Source: Gymnopus androsaceus JB14
Taxonomy: Eukaryota > Basidiomycota > Agaricomycetes > Agaricales > Omphalotaceae
Direction: 5' to 3'
Assembly (NCBI GenBank): GCA_009733575.1
Contig: ML769461.1
Coordinates: 1-64,000 of the forward strand
Length of the DNA: 64,000 bases
The position numbers were made by a program, and so were the translations under genes. Shown one piece after another: positions 33,351 to 44,823 of this stretch (within the stretch, counting starts at the first letter, position 1; every line of letters begins with the position of its first letter). The notes below the pieces were generated by a model. It was not told where the DNA came from. It made no database searches and saw only the letters and a program-made list of their open reading frames with translations.

Positions 33351-35200
33351 AAATAAAAAGGTCGAACAAAAACGTCAGGAAGTTTGTGTTCATGTTCCTA
33401 AACCAAGCGAGCCTAGTACAAGTCAACAACCTATCAATGATCCCGATCGTCAACCATCTCCTATAGATCTAGACACTCCACCGGCATCTCCCATTAGGGA
33501 AGATGATGATCATGATGATAATGGTAATAAGAACAAACCATGGTTCAAAGAAATTGAATTATCCCGTATAGTTCAGGAAGGGGGAGTAGAATTACTGAAC
33601 TTCTTACTTTCGCAATCAATTCCCTTTACTTACAAAATGGAACTTAAAAGCTTCCTTTCAAGTACACCTGACGCCTGGAGTTCTACTCGGCATTATCGGC
33701 ACTTACCAGCTGATGAACAGGCAAAATGGGATCAGGCATGTAAAGAAGAACTGGACGGACTCCGCAAACGAAAAGTATTTGAGGAAGTCAAAATACCTCA
33801 CGGTCGTAAACCAATCAAATGTCGTTGGGTCTTTAATAAAAAGAAAGACGGTTGCTACAAAGCCCAACTTGTTGCTAAAGGCTTCTCACAACAATTTGGT
33901 ATCGATTATAATGAGTTGTTTTTGCCAGTCACGCGATTTGAAACTGTTAGAACTCTTCTTGCTCTTGCTGCTTTAGAAGACTGGGAAATCCAGGCTTTAG
34001 ACATCAAACAGGCTTATTTGTATGGCAAACTAGATGAAGAGATCTATATGGAACAACCCAAGGTTTTGTTAAGGACAAACCAAGGTTTGGCGGTTACATT
34101 GCTCATTATATGGTCTGAAACAAATTGGCTTATCCTGGTGGAAAGAAATGAATCGATCCATGGGTAAACTAGGATTCAAGCACACTAGTTCAGATGGCAG
34201 TGTATATACCTTCAAAGAAAAAGGCAAAACTGTAATTGCTATTGTATATGTAGACGATGCTCTCTTCATGGGATCTGACAAATCTCTGGTAATGAAGAAA
34301 AAAGAGCAATTCATGAAAGCATGGGAATGTCATGATCTTGGTGAACCTAAAGAATTCCTAGGAATGCGCATTAGACATGATCGATCTAAAAAGAAGTTGA
34401 TCCTCAATCAACATGACTATCTTGATAAAATCATTAAACGATTTGGGATGTCAAACTTTAAAGATGCTCACACCCCATTACCTTCTTCATGGAATCCTCG
34501 TGAAAACAAAGGAAAAGTCAATCTGAAACTCCAACAGAAGTTTCAACAAGTTATTGGATCTCTACTGTATCTAATGCTTGGCACACGCCCTGACATTGAT
34601 TTTGCTGTCATTAAAATGAGTCAATACTCAGCTAATCCAAGTCCAGATCACCTAAACAAAGCACTTCATATCATTCGTTACTTAATGTATACTCAAAAAT
34701 ATGAAATCGTGTTTAATGGTAATTCCGACAAAGGATTCATGGCATACTGTGATTCAGATTGGGCCTCTGATCCAGATGACCAAAAATCCCATACAGGGAT
34801 GATCATACAATTGGCCACTGCTCCAATCTGTTCGGTTTCCCATAAACAGAAAACTGTTGCACTTTCATCCACTGAGGCTGAATATATGGCACTGTCCAAT
34901 TCATGTCAACAACTCATGTGGCTTCGATCTTTATTCAATGAGATTGGAATTCCTATTCAATCATTACCTTTATGTGGTGATAATCAAGGTTCGATCTTCC
35001 TTGCTTCTAATCCAATTCAAGAAAGAAGAATGAAACACATTGATATTCGCTTCCACTATATTAGGGAAAGAATTGAAAATGGAGAAGTTGAACTATTCTA
35101 TGTTCACACTGAAGATAACATTGCAGATATTCTCACAAAGAATCTTGCATTGATCAAATTCAAGAAATTCCGAGATCTTCTTGGTATTACGTTTCTTTGA
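33351..35200 (+). pseudogene. Copia reverse transcriptase and RNase H
   Basis: The RT start is KCRWVFNKKKDGCYKAQLVAKGFSQQ with DIKQAYLYGKL (about 33820-34030). A frameshift at about 34060-34105 breaks the palm. After it, YGLKQIGLSWWKEM and the catalytic IVYVDDALFMG (about 34243-34275) resume. RNase H is intact with YCDSDWASD, STEAEYMA and the C-terminal HIDIRFHYIRE plus DILTKNLA (to 35200, stop TGA). Only the frameshift and upstream stops inactivate it. Confidence 0.85.
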
Positions 35201-35301
35201 ATAAATCTTCGATGACTGTACACTAAGTCATATCAAAAACCAGAATGTGGTTCTAAGTCCTTAAAGCTTAATTCCCTATCACTACTCTTAGCAAGGGGGA
35301 G

Positions 35302-35763
35302 TGTTGAAAGGATTTGACGCTTACAATATAGTGATGTCATTGATTGACTCAACATGAGTCTATCGTCCCGTTAATACTCCTTGAAACACCTTTGTAGCTG
35401 CACTACATAAGGCAACAGCACTGTCTTTGTATTTGCTCAATAAGCATACTAGACACTGTAATTATGCCATTTGCTAGTTCTATAAATATGATACATACGC
35501 TTATGAAGCATATGAACTGTTCAATACATTAGTAGTTGAACGTAGTTGTAATTCCTCAATCTTACATCGTACTTACATGCTGTTGAACCATTATAATCAT
35601 ACCCTATGCCCTAAGCCACCTTACTATGATACTGTATAGTTGTAGTTGTACCTAGTATAAATACTGTACCTAGTATCCATACTCCTTAGCACACTCAGTT
35701 GTACTACCACTTGTCTATACAAGAACTCTATCCTCTCCAACTAGTCCCCAAGACCAGTCTACA
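35302..35763 (+). repeat. Copia 3' LTR (putative limits)
   Basis: Starts TGTTGAAAGG directly after the polypurine tract. The end at CTACA (35763) is chosen because it gives TGT...ACA termini, but no second copy exists in the window to confirm it. A TATAAATA box lies at 35481-35488. Confidence 0.5.
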
Positions 35764-36379
35764 GGCTCCATATCCAGGTGAGTATTGCATCTCACCATTT
35801 GTTGATCATATGTCTGCTTCAACACTAGGGATTGGTTTTCGTTACATGAACCTGCATTCTGTCCTTAATGAAACTACTTTCAATGACTCAGTAGTAACTG
35901 CTATTAACACAACAAGTACTAGTCCGAATATGAGCTCCAACGGATGGCAAGGGGCCCTTGATCCCTCAAATGGATTCAACCTCTTCCTATCCAGGGAGTG
36001 CGGGATTCAGGAAATCGAGGGGAACCATGAAGACAAGGGAGTGATGAGAAATGCAACAACTCCCACAATTACATCTTCCATGGACGACTTTCTAGTATTC
36101 AAGGGCTTCCCGACAACCTTTTCATGCTAATTCTCGGCCATACAACCTCACAATCTCTCCTAACACCTGACCGATTTTTGACTTTTGTGCCTTGTACATC
36201 CAGAAAATGAAGTATTTCCTTGTGTCCCACTATTCACTTGGGCCCTTAGCTCAGTTCCTCCATTGGATGGGATTGCTGAGAATGACTGATCCATGGTGGG
36301 TATCATATTATAACAGCTGTGAGTTGAAGACTCAGCATCTAGATTGGAGCTGTTGGGAACAATTATGCTGAAGCAATGG
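35764..36379. other. Unassigned stretch
   Basis: A 143-aa frame overlaps this stretch (to 36130), but its first part lies in the LTR and its composition is not convincing. Nothing else is recognised. Confidence 0.35.
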
Positions 36380-36385
36380 TATAAA
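36380..36385 (+). promoter_or_regulatory. TATA box of membrane-protein gene A
   Basis: GGTATAAAT lies 67 bp upstream of the ATG. The same motif in the same context (GCTGAAGCA.TGGTATAAAT) precedes the paralogue at 56046. Confidence 0.6.
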
Positions 36386-36446
36386 TTAAGCATGTCCTAA
36401 GCAGAAGTCACTGTATTACCTATCATCTTACTTATACAAATCTACC

Positions 36447-37824
36447 ATGACACCAGAAGAGTCAGAACAAATTGCAGTTGCTGGGGCTGCATTCTTTCAA
36501 AATATGTCTTTCATGATATTCCAAACTGGACTATGTGGTAAGCAATGCATAACAAAGTGGTGAGGAAGATCATTTATTTAACACATTGCCACTAGGGACC
36601 TACATGCTTGCTTTCATTATCAGCATGCTCATTATTCTGTGCGCTTATTGAAATGCTCCATTTTCTGTTATACTAACACCTACATATCTAAAATGACACT
36701 GTAGGCAAAGGGAAAATAATGGATGGGCTCATAAAGCCTTGATTGCACTTCTTCTGGCAGGATTTACAATGACAGTTCTTTACACTTGTGCAGATATTGC
36801 AGGGTTTTTGCTCCAAGTCAAATTAGGCTTGGTGGTGTTACTTCCAGGAGGTCTCATGGCACAAGCAATGGCTGCCAACATGAAAACTGCAGTAATGGAA
36901 ATTTTAGAAGAATGGTCTGGGAGTTTTATTGTGAATTTTACTTAAATCATCCATCTTGGGCATGAAATCTGGTACCCAATTTCACATGCAGATTTTGATT
37001 GCTGATATGGCTATTGTTTGGAGGGCATGGGCACTGTGGTCAGAAAATAGGCTGATTAAATGGACACTGTTGATGATCCTGCTAACAGACATTGGTAGTC
37101 TCTTTGACTTTATTCCCCTGACTGATATACTGACATTTGAGACTATTTAGGTATCAACATTGCTGATGCCATTGTGGACACTAAAACATATCTCAAATCG
37201 AATGCTAACAATACTGTAGCCCTTGACTGGGTCAGTACTGTGCTCAATTTGACGGTAAATATTGTGGCAACACTCTTGATAGCTCATCGGGCTTGGTGGG
37301 TACTGGGAACCTCATTCACTTTCAATTCACTTCCTAGATACTTATGACACATGTTGTTGTTAACTTTTAGGACACATCATCAAATAACTCATGCTGTATT
37401 GCACAACAAGAAAACACAAGTGGAAGCAATCCCTCTACTTATGGTGGAGTCTGGTGCAATTTTTGGTGTGGTACAGGTCTGTGGCTTTCTCAGGTCTAAT
37501 GAAAGTTACAAACTTTTTCTTTTAAAAGCTGTCAATTATTATTCTTGAAGCACTTGACATTCAAGCAGCTGAATCTTCCCCTCTTGGAAATGCCAATTTC
37601 TTTTTTGTTGCATTGTATATATATACATCTGTGAGTTTAATTCTATTCCAATATCAAGTTTCAATATTTGACACAGATTATTTGATCTGTTTTTCTTTCA
37701 TCCATAGGCCCTGAATCCAGTTGCTCTTGTAATCCTGATTCAAACAGGAAACACCTATGAGCAAAGTTTTCATTTGGAAGATGTTCCCTCACTGGAAATC
37801 AATTCACTCCCAAATGATAACTAA
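36447..37824 (+). CDS. Membrane protein gene A, eight exons, 310 aa
   Basis: Exons 36447-36537, 36596-36638, 36705-36930, 36992-37094, 37151-37295, 37371-37476, 37529-37630 and 37708-37824 join without a stop to 310 codons. All introns are GT-AG. The start MTPEESEQIAVAGAAFFQNMSF and the following TYMLAFIISMLII, ALLLAGFTMTVLYTCADIAGFLLQV, ADMAIVWRAWALW, LIKWTLLMILLTDIG, WVSTVLNLTVNIVATLLIAHRAW and NPVALVILIQTGN segments suggest about seven membrane spans. The family looks like the large multi-copy serpentine-like membrane proteins of Agaricomycetes; I cannot name a function. The paralogue at 56114-57471 has exactly matching exon borders. The protein likely sits in the plasma or an internal membrane. 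Confidence 0.8.
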
Positions 37825-38169
37825 AAAAATCGAGATTGTTAGGTAGCAGGTTCAGCCTTTGCTTTTGACTTTTCTTGATTTTGTTTCAATTTTTTTAAAT
37901 CTTTTTTTCTTTGCCTTCCTTAATTTATTGCTCTGCCCTTACTGGTCTAAAAAATCTAGGTGAACTAATTGTAATTTGCACAGTCAGAAGCAAACATTGT
38001 GATGGTGGTAAGCATGAGTACCAATGGATGGTGCCTATGGAAGGCAAATCTGTCATACTTTTACTGCAATGTACTCAAAGTGGTAGCCTTGAAATGAACA
38101 GCCAGGGCAGGGAAATCTCTCAGAGAACATACAATATCTTCCCATGCAGTGAAAATCAATCCACCTCCT
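37825..38169. other. 3' flank shared with the paralogous locus
   Basis: Non-coding, but recognisably similar to 57472-57760 (GAGATTGTTAGG, CTTTGCTTTTGACTTT, TTACTGGTCTAAAAAATC, CAGTCAGAAGCAAACAT). The duplicated unit therefore extends beyond the gene. Confidence 0.6.
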
Positions 38170-38174
38170 TTCCA

Positions 38175-38370
38175 TGTTGGGATAACACGGTGTGTCGTCA
38201 CTCGAGGGAAGGCAGCGTCAAACAGTATCTTCCGTTTGAGCCTTGTAGTGGGAGTCGGGAGGCAAACGGATGGGGATCGATGTACTACAGGCGGGCTTAT
38301 ATACAGTAAATAGTAATTTCCAATTGGAAGCCGTGGCGAGCAACGGCACTCGGCAAAATCAAATCCAACA
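38175..38370 (-). repeat. TRIM LTR copy 1
   Basis: 196 bp, no difference seen against 38880-39075. Begins TGTTGG and ends CCAACA. Confidence 0.9.
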
Positions 38371-38827
38371 CACCCTCGCGAGTGCCGTGTGAGCCTCTCA
38401 AGCTCAATGCACCCTCGGAAAGTGAAAAGCGGGGAGGAAAATCTTCGGCGGGAATGGGAACAAACAGGTCAGCGTTCATCGTAGTCGGCGGGGGATCATC
38501 TTCGGTTTCGGAAACAGGACATCGTCGTTCATCATAGACGGCGGCTGCAAGGTCTTCAAGTTCTTCTTCATCGGCAAAATAACGGTGTGCACAGCATTCG
38601 TCGTAGCTGCACAAATCAACAGGGGTTCTTCTGAGCCGTCGTCGTGACTCGGCATCATCCACAGCAATCATCGATGCTGGGAAAGGGAATCGGGGTTCAT
38701 CGAGTGGTAGCAAACACATCAAGGGGGGCAGAATATCATCGGTTGCGCCTCGCCAGGCGACTTGAATAGAGTCGAGAGAACGGACAATGACTCGAGTGAC
38801 GATGGTGAGGATAGGGGCTAAACCCAA
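38297..38827 (-). CDS. 176-aa ORF of the TRIM-like element
   Basis: An open minus-strand frame starts with ATG at 38827, fills the whole core and ends inside the downstream LTR. The product is acidic in the middle (DEEELEDLAAAVYDE), contains CSYDECCAHRYF and shows no retroelement domain that I recognise. TRIMs usually lack ORFs, so this could be a captured host fragment or a chance frame. Its span across nearly the entire core makes it worth testing. Confidence 0.45.
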   Translation of the reverse strand: MGLAPILTIVTRVIVRSLDSIQVAWRGATDDILPPLMCLLPLDEPRFPFPASMIAVDDAESRRRLRRTPVDLCSYDECCAHRYFADEEELEDLAAAVYDERRCPVSETEDDPPPTTMNADLFVPIPAEDFPPRFSLSEGALSLRGSHGTREGVLDLILPSAVARHGFQLEITIYCI

Positions 38828-38879
38828 AGATCCTTGTAGCGCTATTTACTGGCTCGCTAGACTAGCCAGGATCCGTTTG

Positions 38880-39075
38880 TGTTGGGATAACACGGTGTGT
38901 CGTCACTCGAGGGAAGGCAGCGTCAAACAGTATCTTCCGTTTGAGCCTTGTAGTGGGAGTCGGGAGGCAAACGGATGGGGATCGATGTACTACAGGCGGG
39001 CTTATATACAGTAAATAGTAATTTCCAATTGGAAGCCGTGGCGAGCAACGGCACTCGGCAAAATCAAATCCAACA
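38880..39075 (-). repeat. TRIM LTR copy 2
   Basis: 196 bp, no difference seen against 38175-38370. Followed by the TSD TTCCA. Confidence 0.9.
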
Positions 39076-39080
39076 TTCCA

Positions 39081-40222
39081 AAGGTACAGTAGCACCATCA
39101 TGATGTGCTAGTGATGTCAATGGTACATAGAGGTCATGACCATGTACATGTAAGATGAAGGAAGGGGGATGTGGGCAAGGTGCTTGCAGTTGAAGGCTGA
39201 GGTTCAGCAATACCATGGCATATGGACAGATAATTGCTTTGAGAGCTTGTTGAAGTCAAGTTGATGTTGTTGTTCATGGTCAATTACATATATTCACAGT
39301 CATTCTAGGATGCAAGTAGAGTACCATAGTTATAGTTCTGGTAGATTAGATTATGATCACTTATGACTTTGTGACAACCCCTATATGTTTCCTTTATATA
39401 GAAGTACTTATGATCAACTCACCTCAGACTGCTGCATTGTACTGGCACTGAGTTGTGCTGTTTACTTGCAGATCCATGAGCACCATTCCAAGTACACTGT
39501 TGTATATCACAACAGGTAATTGGGCCCTGAGAACCCACTATGGCCTGCTACTAGTCTCATCCCTCTAGATAATGTCCTCCATATCTCAATCTGGTGAAGA
39601 GCCTGTTGTCTCCAAAAACAAGCTTGACACAAGACCCCTATCCAGTCCAGCCCTATCTCCACTTGTATCTGTGCTACTGTAACCACTAAAGCTACCAGCA
39701 ATAACCCCTTCATTGCTCCCACAGAACCTCCTACCAGCCAGCAGATCAATACCCAGTGAACAGTCCATTTTGCACAGGTACCCAAGTTAGCCCCTAAGGG
39801 TACCAACTTCCTTGCATACTGAAAATCCCATTCTTCTCACTATTTGAAATAAGAGGCAGATATACAGCCATGTATGCTGTAAACAAGGAGGATATTATTG
39901 AGGACAAGATGTCATGTTTAGATATGGAGTCATTTTGGAAGCTAGTCAGATCTGTCCATCATCCAGAGTCAATTTCAGTGACTATTTCAGGGCTGATTTA
40001 TGAAATATCATGAAGAAGACAAAACTGAGGATACATTGAGTGAAACCATTGTATATTGCATAGTAAACAATGGTAGACAGCCTGAGATCAAAGTACAAGC
40101 AAGGGCCTCTTGGAAAATTTTTTTCAGCCTCAGCCAGGGACCCTACCTCCCTTCATGTGACTTTTAAGGTCATGTGATTGCCAAATATGGTAACCATGAG
40201 ACATTAATAATGATTTCTGCTC
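39081..40222. other. Unassigned stretch with possible retroelement debris
   Basis: Around 39360-39480 there is a promoter-like stretch (TTTATATAGAAG at about 39393). At 39507-39806 both strands are open; the minus-strand 99-aa frame and the plus-strand Pro/Ser/Thr-rich frames look like decayed repetitive hypothetical ORFs. I cannot assign a family. Confidence 0.3.
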
Positions 40223-40230
40223 ATTGTGCC

Positions 40231-40547
40231 TAAGGATGGACAGGGGTTAACCCCTGGGTTGGAAAGGCCCTAACCTCACCCTTACCCTCCATACCCTTAC
40301 CCTTCAAACCTGCAATTTTCACTAAGGGTTTTGGACAGAATGATGTACCACTCATGAGACTTTGGGTAAAATAGATACAATAACACTTGAAAACATCCTT
40401 AAAGATAAGTTGAAGATCATAGGACATCATGAGATGTCTACATCATCAATTTAAAAGTGGAGGGTTTTGAAGGCTTCAACCCTACCCTTACCCTCCATAC
40501 CCTTGGGTCAAAAACCCTGGGTTAACCCCTACCCCTGTCCATCCTTA
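40231..40547. mobile_element. hAT-type MITE, 317 bp, with perfect 8-bp TSD
   Basis: Ends TAAGGATGGACAGGGGTT and its complement ending CCCCTGTCCATCCTTA. The flanking 8 bp are ATTGTGCC on both sides (40223-40230 and 40548-40555). The termini match those of the hAT element at 6820-9777, so that family's transposase is the likely mobilising enzyme. The interior has ACCCTTACCCTCCATACCC-type subrepeats and no ORF of interest. Confidence 0.9.
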
Positions 40548-40555
40548 ATTGTGCC

Positions 40556-41387
40556 ATCTTTTTCCCTTTCTACATCCTCTACATGCCCAATTCACCTTCA
40601 TTGAGTATTTACTCTAGATGCAATATATAGTATTGCACATTTGTCTTTTCTAGTTGGGGTTATTTCTTGTGACTTGTGACTGTCACTAGTTGTTGCATTA
40701 CACTGTTATATGCACTGTAGGCAGCAAGCATGGGCCAGATAATGCACAATGTCCATATGTAACATTGTTTCAGCTTGTATGAGCTGTTTAAAAAGATAGT
40801 TTGAGGCTTGGTCAAAAAAAAAAAATTTCAGGCCTTCCGGCGAACCCACCCTCCCTACCCCGGTACAGGATTCTCCAGTCCAGAGGTCCTTGGGTACAAG
40901 TGGGCCGTGACATCGATGCGTTTAGATTCAAGAAGGTGGTGGTGGAGAAAGGAAGGAGCAGTAAAGGAACGCGTATGGGTCAAGTGACTACTATAGACTA
41001 CTGTATATATAATATAATCACTGAAATGGTGTTCAATAAATACAGCTTTGACCTGGTAGTACTTGTGTGGTTGGGAAGATTTCAGAATTTAGATAAGGAA
41101 AGGAATAGAACAGAGACAGAAATAAAATGAGATCTAAGATGCAGAGTTGACTCTCAAACAAGACCTACTGACAACTGTTCCCTCACATCATACAACAGTT
41201 GTGAATGACACAATTTATAACAAGAAATGGTACATTCCAAAACGCCATCCAACTAGAATACTAATGCACTATATCACAAGATTTGTAACCCTCCAGAACC
41301 CTATCCAACTAAGTAAAATACTCGTACAACAGACCAAACCAAACGCGAATATCCACCTATATGTAAACTATACACTATACACCCTAT
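40556..41387. other. Intergenic stretch
   Basis: Low-complexity A run (about 40817-40828) and one 109-aa plus-strand frame (40801-41130) without recognisable features. The 3' flank of the armadillo gene lies here; no clear polyadenylation signal was identified. Confidence 0.4.
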
Positions 41388-44300
41388 CTAGAACTCCTCA
41401 GACCCAAGATCAGTCGCATCAACACTACCACTCCTCTGAGTTCCAGGTCTAGCACGGCCCACCCTCGCACCCGCACCAACATTACTACTACTACTGGTAG
41501 AACTCCAAGCGTAAGCATACATTTCCCCATACTCCAACCAGTCCAGCGCCATCCTCGCCGTCTCCAACTCATCCCGGTCTTCTCGTCCCATGATACTCAC
41601 AGTTGCATGACTGTTTCCAATGCTTAACCCTGCGCTCCCGATGCTCCCGAAACTGGCAACATCTCCCATTCCAGCGGAACTGGGAGTAGAACCGAGAGAT
41701 CCGTAGTGGACGTGGCCATGAGCATGAGCATGAGCATGACCGGCTCCACTCTCGACAACGTGCCCGACGCCACCAGAAGACGTCGACGCAGGAGAATGTA
41801 CGTGCGCGTGTGCGTGCGAGTGAGGATGGCTCTGACTCGGATGGTGGTCAACAATCCGCCTCAGCGTACCCACAAACCCAGCGTCGGTGAGTATCTTGCG
41901 AGCACCGGTGATGCCACCTGGAACTCTCCCGCTTCGTGTTCGCGGGGTTTGCTGTGTTCGACCTGGTGCTACTCTTGACCGTCTGCTTCCCACTCCCATT
42001 CCGACGCCGTATCCTATTCCCAATACATCCACATCTCCATCTCCGTCTTCGGCCCCCTCTCCCTCATCCTCTTCGTCAGCATCCTCCTCTCCTTCCACAC
42101 TCACACTCCTCGTCCTACTTCTACTCCCAATCGCATCCATGGCCACAACCCCCAAATCAACCCTAACCATCTCCAACACGGCCCTAATCACCGGTCGTCT
42201 TACTTGCGAGCCCTGCTCAGCCAGTACTCTCCTAAGCGCTTGTACGAGACCGAGGGTCGAGGCAAGAATCATGCGGTGGTGGTTTGGGTCGGGGGAATTG
42301 GTGATGTGTGCGAGGATGGATGTTGTATGGATTAGGATGTCTGGAGAAGAAGACGAGGAAGATGATGGAAGTGATGAAGATGAGCGGGAGAGGATGGCAG
42401 TGAGGTGGCAGAGTATGGGATGGATGGGAGTTGGGGAAGAAAAGGAGGGAGAAGCGAATAACGGTATGGAGGTATTCGGACTGTGAATCTCCAGCTCGTG
42501 TAGAATGATAGATAGCCCATCTTCATCCTCGGAGAGGTTTCGGAGGATGTTGAGGGTTTGTTCGAGGATTCGAGGGGAGGTTGAGGTTAAAAGTCTGCAT
42601 GAAGAGTTGAATAAAGAGTTGGATAATAAAAAGAAAGGGCTCACTTGTCAAGTCGTCCGACATCAGCCCCAGATTTTCTCCATCCCAAGAGACGCACAAC
42701 CTCCCTATTCATCGCCAGGCTAGACTTTCTAACAAGGTTCTTGACTGCCCAAAGTGCATTAAACCTGAGCCCATCTTCCGAATCTTCATCTGGGTCCTCA
42801 GGATCCGGATGTATAAAAGCAGCAAGTCGCGGAATCAACCCATGGTCAATATAAACCAGATTGAGCGGGCTAAACTCGCACACAGTATTGCACACTGCAC
42901 GTAACGCAGCTGTTACCACGCGGGGATCTTCTTCGTCTTCTCGAACAGAGTCTGGACTTGGTTTCGGACGAGCGTTGGGTGAGCCCATGAAGATGGCGAA
43001 TACCAGCCAGCCCAGGCCTGAATCGATGATACTGGTTCGGATGACGGCTACGCTACGTGTGAGAGCACGAACGATGTGGCAGGCGGCACATCGGAGGGGA
43101 GTGTGTGGAGAGAGAAGGGCAGCGAGAACGAGAGAGAGGGCTGGAGCAGCGTCGCCTTCGTCTTCTGCCAATGCTCTACGGATATCGTTCGAAAACAGCG
43201 AAATACTCGCAAGACATAATAGTGTCGCCTCTCTCAAGCGAATATCGAGCTTTGGCTGATCGAGGTCCTGTTCCAGCCATGATTCCCATTCGGGACCGGT
43301 GAAGACTATCGAGGGAGGTGCATTGAGCGGAGGTAGAGGGGATATTGTTGGACATGGTGGTGTGAGTCTGCGGAGAGAAGAGAGGAGAATACGCAGTGCA
43401 CCGCGGTCATAGGCCAACTGAGCGTACACCGGTGAATCGGTCAATAACTGTGCAAGAATAAACGCAGCTTTGGCGGAATGAGCCGAGTTGTTTTTGATGA
43501 TGGCCATGAGAACGCTGAGAATAGCATCAACTGCGGGAGACACTGCCGGGGATGCTCGAAGGATGTTTGTGGCGCAAAGACAAGCAGATAGCTGGATATC
43601 GCCGGAGCGAGACTTTGCGTGTCCGACGATCTCCTGCAGCGCCAGTTCATTGGCTACAACCGGATTGTCCTTTGCCAGTGCAGCCAGAGCAAATAAAGCG
43701 TTTCCCAGAGTCTCCTTCTTCCCTGCTAGTTCTAAAAGACTGCGGAGGACATAGCCATTTGTAGAGACGAGTCGCTTTGCTTCCCAGCCGCGTCTCTCTT
43801 TTTTCTCCCTCTCGCTTGCATTACGCCACGCACACAACCGTTCCCTAACTGGCTGCGTCCGAACCACTGTGCCAATCATATTCGAGGTGATACCTGCCTC
43901 TGCTCCAGAAAGCAGCGGAACCCAGATGTCCATCGCCTCGGTGCCAAAAAACCACTCGAGTGTCTGTGCAGCTGAGCCCGCCAACCATCGAGTCCGACCC
44001 TCAAACGCACCAAGTCCCCATAATGATGGCCCAGTTAGCTCTGCTAAGTCTCCCGCTATCCCACTCAGCGCACGTACCAGCGCCAACCTCAATTTGACCT
44101 GTGAGGTGGTCGAAAGCACAGACAGGCAACCTCTTAGCGTATCCCTTTCAATCAAAGCTGCGAGAACGACAGCATCATCTGCATGACCTCCGAGTGCCGC
44201 TAATGAGCCGATAATTTGAGCAATCTCTGTGCGCACGTCGTCTCCGGCTGCTGAATCCATCATCGTCGCAATAAGCAAGCTCATCATTCCGTGGTCTTGT

Positions 44301-44407
44301 GCTAGACGACATTTTGCGGATGGCGTTCCGATGATTCGGTTTTTGATTCGTTTTAGCTCATCGAGGGAGGGAAGATGTGGGCGGGAGGAGGAGGATGGGA
44401 TGGTCAT
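41388..44407 (-). CDS. Armadillo-repeat protein, ARMC8/GID5 (Vid28) homologue
   Basis: Two exons, 44407-42645 and 42594-41388, with a 50-nt intron (donor GTGAGC, acceptor GCAG) that keeps the frame. The product is 989 aa. It begins MTIPSSSSRPHLPSLDELKRIKNRIIG and is built of helical armadillo-type repeats. The block PLNLVYIDHGLIPRLAAFIH...LRFNALWAVKNLVRKS (about residues 520-570) matches the conserved core of ARMC8/Vid28. These proteins are scaffold subunits of the GID/CTLH ubiquitin ligase, bridging substrate receptors such as Gid4 to the ring and helping regulate gluconeogenic enzymes in yeast. The C-terminal third has an acidic run and His/Ala-rich tracts (HPHSHAHAHVHS and HAHAHAHGHVHYG), probably disordered. 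Yeast Gid5 is of similar length. An intact gene, with a decayed duplicate at 50990-53375. Confidence 0.8.
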
Positions 44408-44409
44408 GA

Positions 44410-44823
44410 AGTGACGGTGATGAGAGAGCTTGCGCGTTGGGAAAATTACGGAATCGGATTCGGAGATCGGGCCGACATCCGTCGAGGTCAGTTTGAACCA
44501 AAGCGAACTAGATAAGCCTGTATGGTCAAGCAGTGCTCGCTGCAGGAATTCGTAGAACAGAGACGGAGACAGAAGGGTAGACGCGGAGTCTGCGAACGAA
44601 GCACGGTGATTAGCACGAAAAATAAATCGGCATTCAAAAGTACCTCTGAATTGCTACCAAGTCGCGTCGCTCGCTCGCGTATTCCTGGGCTTGCGTCCTT
44701 TGCTCCTTCGTTTCCGTTGAAGGGATTCCGAGGCATTGGCGGCTTCACCGTGATGCACAAGTATCTCTTCCTGCCCAATTTTCCCATAATCGTGTCAGAA
44801 ACGTGTACAGACTCGGAGCCCAC
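44410..44823 (-). CDS. Possible upstream exon or short ORF before the armadillo gene
   Basis: A minus-strand frame from ATG 44823 (or 44787, MGKLGRKRYLCITVKPPMPRNPF) runs to a GT donor at about 44641, with an AG acceptor at about 44591. Downstream DNA is open in the same frame as the armadillo ORF start (FLQRALLDHTGLSSSLWFKLTSTD to 44407). However, the donor and acceptor phases I see do not join these two parts in frame. It could be an alternative N-terminus, a small separate gene or a 5' leader. No family recognised. Confidence 0.3.

Larger units (their letters stand above)
30235..35763 (+). mobile_element. Copia (Ty1-like) LTR retrotransposon, 5'-truncated
   Basis: The domain order gag, protease, integrase, RT, RNase H (integrase before RT) defines Copia. 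The polyprotein is a single frame from 30235 to about 34090 with four TGA stops (31333, 31645, 32902, 33349), then one frameshift, then an open RT/RNase H part to 35200. A polypurine tract (AAGGGGGAG at 35293-35301) and a 3' LTR follow. Confidence 0.85.
38175..39075 (-). mobile_element. Miniature LTR retroelement (TRIM-like), 901 bp
   Basis: Two apparently identical 196-bp direct repeats (38175-38370 and 38880-39075), each TGTTGG...CCAACA, flank a 509-bp core. The 5-bp flanks are TTCCA on both sides (38170-38174 and 39076-39080), a perfect LTR-type target duplication. Minus orientation is suggested by a TATATAAG box in the minus strand of each LTR and a purine-rich GCGAGGGTG just before the minus-strand 3' LTR. 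It encodes no polymerase and must have been mobilised in trans. LTR identity implies recent insertion. Confidence 0.85.

Noticed and set aside
41706..42486. Plus-strand ORFs of 90 and 199 aa over the armadillo gene
   Set aside because: They are antisense shadows of the Ser/Gly/His-rich coding exon and have low-complexity composition.
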